Shown here: one piece after another, positions 1-14,500 of the stretch
How positions within the stretch are numbered: the stretch's first letter is position 1
Layout: every line of letters begins with the position of its first letter
Origin: Serilophus lunatus
Lineage: Eukaryota > Chordata > Aves > Passeriformes > Eurylaimidae
Assembly (NCBI GenBank): GCA_013399895.1
Contig: VXBA01006146.1
Coordinates: 373,263 to 437,262, forward strand
Direction of reading: 5' to 3'
DNA: 64,000 nt
Notes under the pieces: generated by a model
Told to the model about the DNA's origin: nothing
The model's database searches: none
Seen by the model: only the letters and a program-made list of their open reading frames with translations
Made by a program: the position numbers and the translations under genes

Positions 1-3000
1 TGCAGAGTGTCCCAAAGACTCTTATATAGGTTTAGAATAGGTTTTGGTGGGGCACATGCACACTGCAGTATTCTGCAAAATTAGGGGGGGTCCTAACTAT
101 AAACATATATATATAAAAAATATCAGTGCCTTGGCTCTTGTTTTCTTTTGTAGTTATCCAAGCAGGACAATTTCTGTTTTAAAATGCAATGTTGAATGAA
201 AGGTACTTACTCAGAGAAAAAGCATTTTAATTTATGGGTAGACAGAGAAAGAAATACAGTTTTTATTTTTGAACTTCAGCAACCTAAAAATAGCCAAATA
301 TATATATTTCTAGAATAATAATTAAAAACCCCCACACTTTTGGCTGAGACTTTTTATGCCAAGTCACAGTCCTGTGAAATATTTTGGTTGAGTTATAAAC
401 CTCAAAAATATGTGCTTATAATGGAAATCCTGAAAGACCTTAGTAGGTGCTCCTATAATATCTTAAATTTGATTTAGGAGTGTTTTTCAATAATGCTTTC
501 CCAAGCCAGTCAGTTGGGCATTGCTAAGAATAACCTAATGTTGTGTGTGTGCCATGTTCCCCTGGTGCAGATCAGTGTGTTTGATGAGAATGCTGGTGCA
601 TCGAGGCAAAGCCTCCAGAGCTTCTACAGCCCACAGCTATCAGGAGCCCAAGATCAGAGACCCAATAAATGTTAGGGCAAAGTGCATCTTTCATTTAACA
701 CAACAGTAAGTTGTCTGTCTGTGCAATAAATTGCACCTTTCTCTGCCTTACATGTGATTTGTAAATGGCTAAAAATTCTGCTTTGCTTTTTTTTTTTCTA
801 ATAACTATGAATCACTGAACTGTTTTTGGGAACTCTGAATTTTTTGGGAGACGGGAAAAACAAGCCTAGAATTAGGGGAATTAGATTAAGACTGGAGAAA
901 AAACAATTGCTGCCAAGCTGAATTAGCATGCCTGCTCCCAGGACCCCAGGCAAAATGAAGGGCACAGCTCACTAAGAACATGAGCCTTAGTCTGCAGGAA
1001 CGAAATCCAACCACACCTGTGTTAGTAGTTCCAACCTTAGTTTAGTCCTCTGGTACCTGCTTTGTCCCAGATTTCCTTTGTGTCCTTGTCATCACCTGCA
1101 CCCTTCACGTTATCCCCCTGCAAATTAAGCTGTCAGAGAGCTTCAAGGTTAGCCTACGCTTGTCTTCTTGTCAGTGGAGAGAGGCAATCACCTTCAAAGG
1201 TTGAGTCATTCCACCCACCTCTAGAACTAATGACCAAATATATATAACACACACACTGCAGACCACAAAGAACTCAAATACTGAGGTTATTAGAGCATGC
1301 AAAATAGTCTTCGAGAATCAGAGGTCAGAGCACAAAGCTGGGAGTAAGGTGTCTCTGCACTTTTTATAATAATCAGTCTTACATTTTTGTTCCCATGGTT
1401 CTGATGCAATCTTTCAGACTCCTATATCTCTCCCTCACAAACTACAACAGCCCATGGGGTTCATGCAGTCATCAGTTAGCTGGTATTAAAACCCTCAAAA
1501 CCAAGTGCATCATTATGAGAAAAATGAAGAAACTGAGGTCCTTTCCAAACCCTGCAGTGAGACATGACAGGCAGGTACCAGCTAGAGGGAGCCAAGCAGC
1601 CAGGGAATGCAAGTGAAGGAGGAATGGTGACACTGGAGAAAGAGCAACAGGAAACAGAGGTTGACACAAAGCACTGCAAAACTAGGGGAAAGACAGAAGC
1701 AAAGAAAGAGAGAAAAAAGTACAGAGGAGGAAAGACTCTGAATTTGGTGAGAAGGCAGTCTTAGATGAAAGGAGAGAGAAATGAGAAATACTTGTTCAGC
1801 ATTTAAGTTGAATTTTTTTGTGTGCATTCTTTCATTTTAATGCTTTTCATATGAAACTTCTGTAGACTACTAGGTTTGGTAGAAAAGATGAAGTTAATAA
1901 ACCAATTCAATCCCCAGAAGAAATGACTAGTGAAGAAAGGAGGTGGAAGCTGAGTGAAATTCTCTATTAAGAAGTACACAACTACGCAGGAAAACGTGGA
2001 ATATTGTGCCTGCCAAGAAAACATGTAAACTGCATAGATGCTGCAATTATTTTTAATAGGATCTGATTCCCTGATTTATTTTCAGCATTACTTCCAGCCA
2101 CAGCCACTAAGAGTCTTCAAAGCAAGAGTCTCCAGGTCCTGATGCTATGTCTGAGCTTACTATCAACGCTGCACTCAACGTGCCCACATCAATCTGAACA
2201 CGGCAGATCAGCCCAAACTCCTAACATTTACCTCCTGTCATGCCTTGGATGGAAAAAAAATAATCCTTACTATTTGAGAGGATCAAGAGAAACATCTTCG
2301 GCATCTCACAAAATCCAAGACAGTCCAGTTCATCATAGCAGGAAGTCTGTCCTCTTCCATCACTTAGAAATTAATAGCTAGAATGAAAAACTCTGTGAGA
2401 TCCAACTGAATTTTGTTGCAACGGCTTCTCAAGCTTGTATGAACCTTTGTAACTCGGGGAGCTGCCCGGCAGGATACCAAAAAAGCCCCTGGGCATAGGC
2501 AAGGTGTGGGGAATTCCCCTCTGAGACTTGATGACATTATCCTCTTCAGTAAGAGCTCTCCAACGACACCAGAAACTGGGTCCTTCCTTTCAATCTGTGA
2601 ATATCTAAGCTTTCCAGCAGAATGAGAAAAATAATCACGATGAATAGGAGTAAGAAAAGGGATTCAAGGGATGAAAATGGTACTTTCCCCTCCTATTTTG
2701 ATTTTGCTCCTGTACACAATTAAAGCTTTGTTTCAATACGGCTTTAATTTCACAGTCCTTGGTTTAGATTCAACTCTTCTGTACCTTGCACTTCCTCATA
2801 GAGCAGCCCCATTAGTAAACTACATCTATGTTAATGGGCTTGCTTGCAGTGATAATTATCATAGCCCTTAGCCCTGGTCCTTGCCAGTGTGAGCATGTCA
2901 GGAGGGGTTAGTATAGCATTATAATTATACAATTAGCCTTGTCATGGCAAGGAGCTCTGGGAGTAGAGACTTCTTGAAGCTTAAAATGTGGACAGCTGAT

Positions 3001-6000
3001 AGATAACTGTCATTAAGCTCCTTTGTTCACCCCATGATGGATAGTCACTGAGCTGTAAGGTAAGCTTCTTCAGTGAAAAATAAAGACCTTGAACCACAGC
3101 CGCTGTCCTCCACCTCTTCCCAACCTACCCAGTTACCCCTGGTTCCTCCCATTTCACACAGCTTCTCTCCTATCCCATCTGTGGCAGAGCAACAAAAGCT
3201 GTTTCCATCGTGTCATTCCTAATCCATCTTCTTGATGAAGAAGAAAGGCTCCTCACCTCACAGTGCAACCACACTTGTGCCTGGCCCTCCCCTCTCACTG
3301 CCTCCCTCACTCCAGACCTGAGGAGCCCAGGCTGAAACTCATGGAATTTAAGCTGTGAGGTGAGCCCTGTACTGTCTTCTCAGATGCATAAATCAGCATG
3401 GATCTTTTGAATTTCACATAGCCTGCGAGTTTACATCCAGTTGAGAAGCATTGCCCTGGGTAGAATTAAATACACCTTTCCAAAGAAATAGAGAGAGGCT
3501 TCAGGAGTGGGCAGTGCTCAAGTCCTTCTTTGCCAGGTACCAAGGTGGCAGAAAGAAGTGGCAAGTAAGCTTTGCAAGAGCCTTTGGCTTGATGGCTCCT
3601 GGAGGCTTCCAGCTACAGATCTGTACTGCTGGCAAGGAATCCTTAGAGAGAGCAAAGACTCCAAGCGTGCTGGAATAATACTCAACAGGTTTGAAAAAGT
3701 GCATCCGCTTCATTAAAATTCAATCCCCAAGTTTCCCTCTCTTTTTCTTTCCTAGAGTGTTTTCAAACATTGTTTTCTTGCATACCTGGATAACTGATGC
3801 TGTGCAGGGCTTTAGTTAAGGTAATTTGAGAATTCCTTTATATTGAAAAGGTATAAAAAGTAATCCCCTGAAGTACTTGATTTTCCTTCCATGACATTCC
3901 ACTCTATCAATCTACTTCTGCTTTACCTCGTTAATATTCCGAGGGGTTGTGAAAGAATTATTATAGTTCAGAACACAAAAACCAGATCTGGCAGCCCCTG
4001 GAGGATACAGGGCAGAACAGAATGGGGCATCAGCTTAGACCCAGGAGAGCTGAGCTCTCCTGCACAGGCTAGATGATCGCAGACAAGCTGCTTTGCTTTG
4101 CAAAGATTGCTCCCTGACTCTTCCTCTGCCTCAACTGCTCAGCAAAACTGGCACAGATGGAATGCAAAACAACAGTAGCAGAATGAAAGTAACCCTAGTA
4201 AAGCTGTAGATGGGACTGCCCGTCTATGTTGTAGTCACAAGTTTGTATGCAACAGTACAGAAGCAAAACTGCATATCTAGATGTCCTTGAAAGAGACAGA
4301 AAGCGTTTGGCACAGCACAATCATTCTATAGAATTCAGGCTTATTTTCCACTGCAGTTACAGAGAGAGGACACGGGCTCGAATACAGGTGCCTTAGTTCA
4401 CCTCAGCCAGCAGCAGCATGTAACCAGCTCTTCCCGACTAGTAGACTCAAGAGCTTTCCTCCCCTCTTGAACACACTTCTGTAAAAACGTCCCCACCCCC
4501 ACACCTCCAAGCTGTGGATGTGGGTGTGTTTGGGCAGCCCTTGCTGAGAGAAACTGTATCAAACACATTGAAATACCAAAGCACACAATGCCCTTTTCTG
4601 CTTGTTCAGTCTTTGGGATTTACATGTATCTGCCATACACTGGCTGAGAAGGACTTAATTCAGCTACTGAGAAATCAAATCCATATGGAATTTGATTTTC
4701 AATCCATTTCTCAAGCAGCCAACACTACGGATGCTCATGAAGTGTTATTCCACCCTTCTATACCCTAAAGTCACCAAGGTTTATCACTCTTGCTCCCAGT
4801 CTAAGAAATATTTTGATATTTGAGCACAGTTTACTGCTTTACTGGACATCAAAGTCCACCTAAAATTGCTGTGCTGATCTCAGAGCCAAAAAAGTTAAAC
4901 TTCCAGTTCCTAAGCAAGACAGTTTGCATCAAAGTGGTACACAAGGAGATGCCTTGTGCATCTGCAAAGCAGAAGGGAAGAACCCCTTAGACACAGCTGC
5001 TCTCTTACAACCATGTTTTATGCAGAGTGTTTGGGGGCTACTCTATTTTTACAGCTTTTATCCATAAAATAAGAAGTTAAAGCTTCTGGAAGGAGAGACC
5101 AATTACCCTACAACGATTTAACTGGAGAATAAATTTGAAACAATCTGTATAAGCAAAAAGAAAAAAGCACCAAAGCTTTTTCCAATTGGCAGTATATAAT
5201 ACTTAATAACTGCCCTGTTGCCAACCTTCAGAAGTGATCTCTAGAGCCATATGTGGGTTGGCAACCAGGAGTAGTGCTTCCTAGTTTCTGCATCTAGTTG
5301 TGCAGAAGTAGAGACATATGGAAATGAACAGCCTGGCAGAACAAATGAACTCTAAAGCAATGACTTCAATAAATAAATGTCTACACGCCGGCAGATGGAG
5401 AAAAGCACAGTTAGGGAGGAACTGTATTGCAGCAGCAACTTGGATTTAAACAATCCATAAAAATCAGACTGAACTTCAGATTTGAAGCATTTCCTTCAGC
5501 TCTCTTCTTGTTAGGGAAAATTCTCACAATAAAAGCAGAGAAGGTGAAGGGTAGAAAGATGCACCTAACAAAAGACACCAGAAGCTGCTTCAGGGGGCAG
5601 AGAAGAGGACTAGGAAATCAATGATTATTTTTGGCTCTTATTACATTGCTAATCATGGTTTTGGTGCCTTTCAGAAAGATACAACCAATCATCCCCAAAA
5701 GCCTTGAAAAGCAAGTTGCAGAAAGACATTCCTAAGCAGCATGGCAGAGCCAGAACCATGAGCACAGTGGAATACACAGACCTCTCCAGCAGTGAATGGG
5801 AACTTGTGCTTGACGCAGCAGCCTTCTTCTGCACTCTGTCCTCTGGAGACCAGTCTATTTCTAGGCAAACTGAATCTTTCCTGTTTACAGGCCGCAGACT
5901 GATTCTTAATCACTGTTAAATGTGAGAGATGAATGGAAAGCAAGTATTACTTCTATTCCATTTTTGGGGATAAGGACACTCCTCATCCTGGGATCTCAAA

Positions 6001-8786
6001 GACTATTCTTCCTACCAGGTCTGAAACATTTTCTTGTGTAAGTTCCTCTAACTCCAAGCAACACTACAGTCTGGCAGAGAGCAAGGTAACAGGTATTCAT
6101 GTATCTCAAAAGAAGGCACAGTGCAATGCAGAAAATTGTGTGCAGAATTTGCATTGTTCTTACACATTATGTGGTGTGCACAGACTCTTATGTCCCTCTT
6201 TTCATTTTCTTCACTGGTATCTTAATTGTTATATAGGAGACTATGTATCTTTATGTATAGATGCAACCTGATAAAAGATTTTCAATGCACAATGCAGATG
6301 GACTCCAAAGACAAGAAGAAAATAAAATAAAAGACTTAAAGGTACATTTTTATTCTTTAGAGTCTACTTTCACAAAAGGATTGCACTGCACTGGAAATGG
6401 ATGGAAGAAGTAGCTGTGGTTACCTTCTCAACCAGAGCAGGACGTCTCCCTAATAAGCACAGAGGAGAAAATACTACAGACAACTGGGATGGCCTAAAGC
6501 TACTGGGTCAGCTGTATGGACCGAGCATTGCACTCCCTCGGGAAAACAGTCCCTTGCTGCTGTCCCTTTGATGGGTAGCCAGGTGGACGAGCTTCAGGCT
6601 GCAAAGTGAGGCCAAGGCAAAATTAATCCAAGATGATTGTGATGCAGAAGATGAATTTACTTAAATGTTGATAAACTAACAAAACTTTACTAAACTCTCT
6701 CAGTAATATGCCACCTTTTTTTTCAAAGAAACTCCCTTTGTCTTCCTGACACTTTATCAGTTAATATTACATGTATGATCTCACTTCTTTGCACTGCTTG
6801 GTTACCCACCACCTGAGAACTCCGATGTCTGTAATACCTCATCTTCTTCTCCCACACCACATGGTGACCAAGAAAACCATCAGGCAACTATCTTCCAAGG
6901 AGTGTACCTAAATCCAGTCCCTGCATTAAGATGAAACCATTTACAACAGAAATCACTTTAGAATCTGTTTCACTTTGATAAGCATAACCATGGGAAAGCT
7001 GTGACCTGCCTTCCACAGACCTTGCCATGGATCTGTCAGCTCTGTAAGTCTCTACTAAGGATCAGGCTATCTGCTTTACTAAATCAGCTCCACACAAAAG
7101 GTCCATTGCAAAGCAAGTGCAGATGTTACTCCAAGGAGGCAATGTCTGTATACATGTATGAAGTGAAAATAAAGGTGTATTACTTTCACATGGGTATCAC
7201 CGTGTAAATGTTGTGTAATAAACAATAACAGCCACTATCAATCAAGAGAGTGGAGAACAGATGGGAAGGAGTTTGTGTTGAGAGGAAGGACTCTAACAAG
7301 GATTTTTTTTTTTCTCTCCCACCTTTCTTGGTCTGGTAACGACCCTAAATAAGCTTTCACAAATCTTCAGATACAGGCAACTCTGGCTGCTTTACCATCA
7401 GCACAAAATATATCTACAAAATACTGCAACATCAGATTGTGGGGTTTGGATTCCCTGCACCTCTTTTACGGACCAACCCCTCTATCCATCCATTTCCTTA
7501 CAGGAAGGCTTGACAACAGATCTCATCCTGGAAAGCAAATAGTCCCTATTAATGGTGCACCTCGAATTCATCCTGTCCTTGAACAAAAACTCAGGGGTAG
7601 CTGAATTTTCAGATTTTCTTATTTTTGTGAGACCGTATTTTGCATTACAGTTTATAAAATATGTGAATGTTTACTTGATGCTTGATATTCAGTCCAGCAA
7701 AACAACTGCTGCATCTTCAGGCTTCTCTTCACTGCTAAAAGTGTAATACTACAACTTCAGTTAAGATTTTGCAATAGATGTTGCAGGAAATTCACTTAAT
7801 GTTGTAGATCTAACGTAAAGCAACCACCTGTGGCATATGTTTTTAACAAGCATTTTCACCAAAATAATCTAAAACTTTAAATAACTTCCAAATAACTCCA
7901 AGTAAAAAGTGTGCTTCAGATTCTCCTTTGTACCAACATCATTGTGAACAACCTGTTTGCACAGAAAAAACATTAAAATGAATAAAAGCTATGGCCTCCT
8001 ATAATCAGTAACTAAGTACTTACCAGTTCCTAGTACAACACTGAATACGTAAAACTGCAGGTAAAACATTGTTCAAGGATAGTGTTATGTTTGTGACCCA
8101 AACGCGTTTGGGCTCTGCCCCACCATAGCTGAAGCATAGTTTCCATCTGAATGAAAAAGGCTTCATTCTTGCTTCTAAAATCTCCCAGGAAGGCAGAGAG
8201 CATTACAGCATGACAAGAAAAGTAGGACCCGGTCCTTGAGACTTCCCATTCTGCAGAGACTAGCAGTATCACCCTGCAGCCTCAGCTGTTGAGATAGTCT
8301 TAAACACAGTGGAACCACAATAGTTCCCCAAGGAGTGACATGAACTGAGTATTTATCTTCCTGGCAGTGTGGGGGCAGATAATTGATGGCGTATCAAAAT
8401 TTAACTGGCTACGCAGATTCAGAAAGGTTGAAAACTACCAGCAGGTTAAATCAGCATGTATGGATAGTGAACAAGAGAAGAGGCTGAAAAATCATCCTGT
8501 ATTCAGCCCCAGATGTCACATGAGATGCTTCTTCACTCACTGCCCTGAAAGATGCCCTCACATTAACACTGAGTTGCACAGACAGTCAAGGGAAATCCTT
8601 TAGTTTACATATTGACAAGTAATCTATAATACTGTTAAGAAGCCAAAACAGTGCATTTCAAGAACTACCCAGCTTTCTTGAAAACAAAAACAGCCCTGAA
8701 AAAAAACCAACACAAACAAAAACAGAAGTCATGTTTTACAGTCAGTTATGAAAATGACAAAAAAAAGAACAGCATGAGCTACATAC
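1..8786 (-). other. ERBB4: ERBB4 intron 20 (upstream part)
   Basis: Sequence following exon 20 in the transcript, starting with GTATGT. I looked on the minus strand for the next exon (catalytic loop HRDLAARN and DFG) and did not find it, so the intron continues past the window edge. There is a short AT microsatellite near 105-114. No other element recognised. Confidence 0.85.
105..114 (+). repeat. Short (AT)n tract
   Basis: Five AT units followed by a poly-A stretch in intron 20. Confidence 0.75.
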
Positions 8787-8972
8787 CTTAGCTATTTGGA
8801 CACACCAGTTCAGCAGAAGCTGTGAGCCAATATTATCCTTATGTTCATGAACATAGTCCAACAGGCAGCCATGAGGCATCAGCTGAGTGACCAGCTGAAT
8901 AGTCGGGCTCAAGCAGACACCCAGGAGTCTCACCAAGTGCGGGTGGTCCATGCTGGCCATGATGAGAGCTTC
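8787..8972 (-). CDS. ERBB4: ERBB4 exon 20: alphaC helix, gatekeeper and hinge
   Basis: Exon of 186 bp, the same as EGFR exon 20, with acceptor TTATTGTTGCAG and donor GTATGT. It encodes 62 residues in phase 0, starting EALIMASMDHPHLVRLLGVC and ending LLLNWCVQIAK. The first Glu is the alphaC residue that pairs with the VAIK lysine of exon 19. TQLMP holds the gatekeeper Thr and the hinge Met. HGC contains the cysteine equivalent to EGFR Cys797, the target of covalent inhibitors. Three residues after that Cys there is Asp (GCLLDYVHEH), as in EGFR, whereas I recall Glu in human ERBB4. The following catalytic-loop exon (HRDLAARN) was not found between 1 and 8786 and is presumably outside the window. 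Confidence 0.98.
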
Positions 8973-11146
8973 CTGCAACAATAAAAGTGACTCAGTTACT
9001 CCATTGTGCTTAAAGACTCTATGCATAAGAGCTTTCCCATTGAGCATCTAAAGGGAGTCAGTGTCTCCAAAGCACCACGAATTCCTGTGCTGACTATCCA
9101 GTCTGATGCAACATATCCTTGATGTACTGAGTCCCAAGTAATAGAATCAGACTGTCTGCACAGTTCCAATGATGGCTCAGATCTAAAATTCTGCACTTTC
9201 CTACATTCCCTGTCCTATTACAGCCACAGAAACAGAGGTATGTCACACATTTGACTTTTCTTAAAGGTCTCTTTGGGCTTGTTTTATTTCCCATAATTTT
9301 GCTTCTTGAATTCTTGTATTCAATCCACTGGGCATCAGTTTCATATTATTCAAGCAAACTATGCCTCTCATGTATAGCAAGATGGCCAGTTAAGCCTTAT
9401 TTGGCAGTGTATTTGATGAAACTGCCAAAACGTCCTACTGGATCAGACAATTTGTGCTTAGTGTTTATAGATTTAAGCATTTAACATTTATATGCTGATT
9501 GATGCTTTCCCAAAGTTCAACCTGCAAGGTCTAAGAATCTGGAGGTTTAGTGTGGACTTTTCAAACAAGCCTGATGCTCTTAAGTCCTACTGAAAGTCAG
9601 CAGTTTTGTTAAGCCAGTAGGATATGACCATGTTACCATCCAAAGGACTTGCTGCACAGCAATAGCCTAAGTCAAGGCTTGTGACAGCACAGTAGTAACT
9701 CAGGTGCAGCAGCACTCCTCCCCTTTCTCCTGACCTACAAGTAGATCACTACAGGAAACAGCAGCTTTCTAAATCTAAGCATCTAAACTCAGCTCCTGAT
9801 TCTTTCAAAGTCCTCTTCCAATACATATTGGATGAGTTGTTTTGGTTTTTTTCTACACTTCAGCTTTTCACATAGTAAACAGGAAATAATATTCCTTTCT
9901 TTCTTCTAGGCTTTACCTTTTCGAGACCATAAGCTTCCAGAGGTTTTCAGCTAGCAAGCTGGGTTGTCCAGAACCAAGGTCCATAGGGATTTCATCTCAA
10001 CCAGGCTATTTAACCCTAAAATTCATACCACTCAGAAGCAGCACAGGAGTTCCTTATGGAAAACCTCTGTAACTGTTTTTAGAGGTAATGCTGCCATCAC
10101 AAGCAACTGGCATTTAAAAGCAGCAGGGAGAAAACTCTTCTTTCTCATTCACTAAGCTGAGTCCTCCATTTCATGACCACTTCATCATGGCAAAGAAACA
10201 ATGAGAAATGAGATGAAACTGTGACTGTGTAAAACTATTTTGGTGTGTTTGGTTTGTTGTGGGGTTTTTTTTCATTTTTTCCCCCCAAAACCTCTACATC
10301 GTTCTGACAACTTACAGAGTAATAGCTGTAATAGTGCCAAAGAAAGAAAGAAAAAGGATAAGAAAAAGTTAAAGTTGTCATCTGAGGAACACAGCAAACC
10401 CCCAACTCATAAAAGTGGGATTTTTTTTCCCCGCTTCCCTATATTAAGGCAAAAAAATTGGTTCTGGCGAGTAGGCTAAGTTTGTATTAAAGGAAATTGC
10501 TCATCATGGCACAATGAATATTTGAAACCAAATTGCAGAGTATTTGCATAATAGTTCTCTCTCTTTCTTTCCATCCCTTTTTCTGGTAAAACAAAAAGAT
10601 GAACAAGACGCTAATTGTAGGGTTTTTTCCCTCCCAACAAGAAAAGAGCAGATGGCTCCCATTGTGGGGAGCGACTCCTTCCTTTTTCTTCCTAAATGTA
10701 TGTGAAGAAATAAATAAATGAATAAACAGTGGCTAATTGATGGGATGATGGAAGAGCACATCTAAGGAAGATTCCGATGTGACAAATTAGAAAAGGGATC
10801 TGAATTTAAATGGTTTTGCCCACGTTCAAATCAATGTAGTTCCCACTCATTCAACTCTTAAGCACGGGGTCTCCTTGAAACAATTTTAGCCTTTCTTCTG
10901 CTGTAAGTAGAGAATGCCCCTAAAGAAGACCAAAATAAATACCTGTTGGCAGATGCACTATGCAGGATGAAATTCCTGTGCCTCTTTTTTTTTTTACCCC
11001 ATTTGATTTTCTCCAGCAGATGCACAAGGCGAGAACACTTTTTGCCCACTCCCTCTCTGAGTAAATATGAGAGTTTCCCCATGTGAGAGACCAGACTTGA
11101 ATCTCACTAGATTATTTAATTATTGTGTTGGACCAAGCATCTTGTC

Positions 11147-11157
11147 TGTGTGTGTGT
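11147..11157 (+). repeat. Short (TG)n tract
   Basis: Five and a half TG units at the edge of the compositionally unusual stretch in intron 19. Confidence 0.8.
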
Positions 11158-11517
11158 ATCAGGGTAGGGGCCATGGTAAGACCTGCAGCCTCATGGCAGG
11201 ATCGGGATGCACGTGGTCCAATGTGGTGTCCCAGAGCACACATGGCTCAGGAGCCATCTGGTTAAGCTGTGAATCAAATGAGGCCTCCCAGGTAACCAGC
11301 CCACATCACACTCCCTGGAGCCTTTGACTGGTTGCATCACGCCTCACTCTGGCCTGGAGGGCACTGAGCGGTCAATGACGTGAATGTCCTGCCTGGGAGG
11401 GATGGCCACAGTAGCCAAATCCCATAAACAGAGCAAAGAGAGGCTCCATTTTGCCCCTTCTCTTGGGACCTGCTGTCGTGAAGTGACTTCCACAGGATTC
11501 TTTGACAGTAGCTATCT

Positions 11518-11592
11518 AATTTTCTTATTCTAATCTCTTATTCCTTCTTCCTTTACTCTTTTATTCTCTCTTTCTTTTCCTTAATCTCTTTT
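11518..11592 (+). repeat. Pyrimidine-rich low-complexity tract
   Basis: About 75 bp made almost wholly of T and C (purine-rich in the ERBB4 transcript), with runs such as TTATTCTCTCTTTCTTTTCC. It may belong to a decayed LTR covering about 11.2-11.9 kb, but I cannot assign a family. Confidence 0.6.
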
Positions 11593-14500
11593 GGGTAACA
11601 AAACCAACGGGTTACTGATTTCTTTGGATTGGGTGCTTTTGTGGACTGTGTCTTTGATTGCTGGGTGCTTTTCAAGGAACATTTTTACCTTAGTTGTATG
11701 CTACCCTGAAGCTTTTTTGCCAAAACGCTTATTTCCTCACTAAATTAAAAGAAGTTCTCCCGGGAAAATGCTTGTAGCACTCCCTCTTTACGTGATTTAA
11801 GGTATCAAAGGACCAAAAGCTTTGCGAGAGTTTGTGTGGGCGAAATCTCTTGGAGTCTTAAATGTAAGTAAAGCACTCGCACAGTGTGTGGCTTGGACCC
11901 AGAATGTTACACCCCAGGCACGGAGCTGGAGTACTTTTCTTTATAATGAGGACTGATTAGAACAGAGACAAGGCATTTTTCTGCTGACCAAGAGACCAGA
12001 CAAAGCTTTGAAGCATGTGCTCTGTTAGTCTCCAGCAACTCACCATTTCCAAGTCTGAGTCCAAAGGAAAGACATTTCTGTACAATATTAAAAGCAAGGA
12101 GCGTCATTTGTCTCATTCTGGTGTTATGGGAAAGCACATACTTTTGGGCAACAGTTACAGAAAAAAATATTATGGACTGCTGTGTAATGAATTGAAACAC
12201 ACAACAAAGAGCATGGAAACCTTCATTACAGATCTAAGCCATTAATGGATACTAATTTAGCATGAATCCTGGCTTCACATAGTTATCCTCATTAGTAAAA
12301 CTATTGTTATTTTTATTGAACTCGCATCTATAGGGAAACTAAACTCAGGGCTATGTCTATCCAGCACAGAACAAACAAGAAGAAGAGATTGCAATTGTTC
12401 TGCTAGATTCTAATTAGAAAAAACAGACAAACAACAACAGAAACATTATGACTTAGCAGCATTTTAAAAATCTGTTCAGCAAATAAGGAATACGAGTCCC
12501 CATTTCAAAATCTGTTTGGACATAAAAGACCCTAAAGCTACAGACTCCATGGCATTTAGGCACTCTGCAGCCTGGTTCCCAAGTAAATTTTTTAAAACTT
12601 TCAATGAGGTAAGGCACCTAAGCTCATGTCTGGGTGACACTGACATCTTTCAAAATCAACCTATGTAATTATCTGAATCTTTTAGTAGCTTTATGTCTGC
12701 AGATCTTGTCTCTATACTCAACTGGCACAATTACACAAATGAGTTTGAAATTGTGCCTATTCTAATTTAATGGAGAGGAAACTGAGGTACAGAAAAGCAT
12801 AACCTACTATCCACAGTCACATGGGAAGTCTGGAGCAGAAGTGGGAACAGTACGTCAGACCTCTTTACCTTTCTTGCCTGAAAAAATTCCTTTGACAGTT
12901 GAAATATAAAAGGGATGGAGGGGAGAGAAATGATTAAGATACTGTACTTCATCTTTCCCCTAGGAGTCAGAGTCTTTGTAACACTGGCATCTGAAAAGTG
13001 ACAGGAGCAGTGACAGTTTTGAAAGGCTCCTGTTGGACATCTGGCACCCCCCCTTCATCTGTCTGCAGGAACAGTAAGTCTATCACAGAGCAACTCTCCT
13101 GCCAAAGCAAACATCCTATTGGAGTTTCTTCATGCTGTTGCTGCTTGGGTATTACTGCAGCAGTGCATGGCAGCCATCCACAGCACAGCTGGAAACCAGC
13201 CAGCTTAAACACAGGGAGCAGCTCTGGAGCTCAACCTGCCCTTACCTTCCAAGACTCAGGTCTGTGGTAAGCCCTGACCAGCTGAGACTCAGGTACCACG
13301 GAGTCTCAGAAAAGTTCCTTGAAATCAAGGCTTTACTTATTCACAGCAGTGCTTGCAGTGTCAGCCTATTCAAGAGGAAGGCTGGAAAAGAAAGGCCTTG
13401 TTGCAGAATGCAGATAATCCTGTGAAGCTTGGCAGGACCATTGTTGTGTCCTCCCAGCCTCACTGCAGGTGACTTCAGTTGAGCCTTCCATGCTCAACTC
13501 AGCATTATACCTCTGAGATACGCTGTTTTGTGTAAAGAAATCACGTCACGTCAATCATTGCTCTCTTCTGCCCCTTTAAATGTGGTTGTATTATTGCTCC
13601 ATTAAGCTCAACTCCTGTGATTTATATACACAAGCCTACATTAAACCATGACACAAATGTTATTTTAATGGTTCATACAGATCCACCTGCCACGTGCATT
13701 AAATAACAAGAGAGCATCCCAAAGAAGGGTGAGATTCTAGGTCCCCGTGACCAGATCTATGATTCTGCCTTCTGTCAGCAGAGCTATGTCAATAGGGCCA
13801 TGAGTAGGTGCAACTGCAATGTAAAAATGTCACTCAGAACTGTTTCCTGATCTGTTCATATTCTGCAGATGTGTTTGAAATGTTTTTAATTCGACTGCTG
13901 TTTCTCAACCAAAAGTAACTCAAAACACTAAATCAGAATTTTCTTTTTAGCCTTCCAGAATGCAGAAGAAAAAACAATTCTTAAGACTGTGAGAAGAAAG
14001 AGTCCTCTGAGTAATACCTACAGCACATCTTATAAGACAGTATTCCTCCCCCTTCCTACTTTGGTGTGTTACTAACAATTACAACTGACAACTGAACATA
14101 AATATTATCCAGCATGATGGCTCCTGAAGAGCATCTTTTGATACTAGTTTTGTTTCTATGACCATTTAGTTTGCAAACCTGTGGACTTAGCAAGGTGCAT
14201 ATCTATGACTATGTTGAAAATTTATTCTCCACCCAGAGTGTCCCAGGGCACAAGTGCTGTTCAGCACATGTTTATTAATTAGCACACCAGTTGAGTGCAT
14301 GGTCAAGCATCTCTGTCCAGACTATTCCTGAGATGCTAGAGATGGCATACAGGCAGCTCCTGAGACTCCTGGGACAGAGCTGAAGTGAACCATCACCCTG
14401 CCAAGTTTCAAAACCATGGTCTAAAGGAAATTGGACATCAGAATCAAAGGCCTTCCCTCAGCTACTTACAGAAACTGTGAAAAATGCCAAAAAGCATGTG

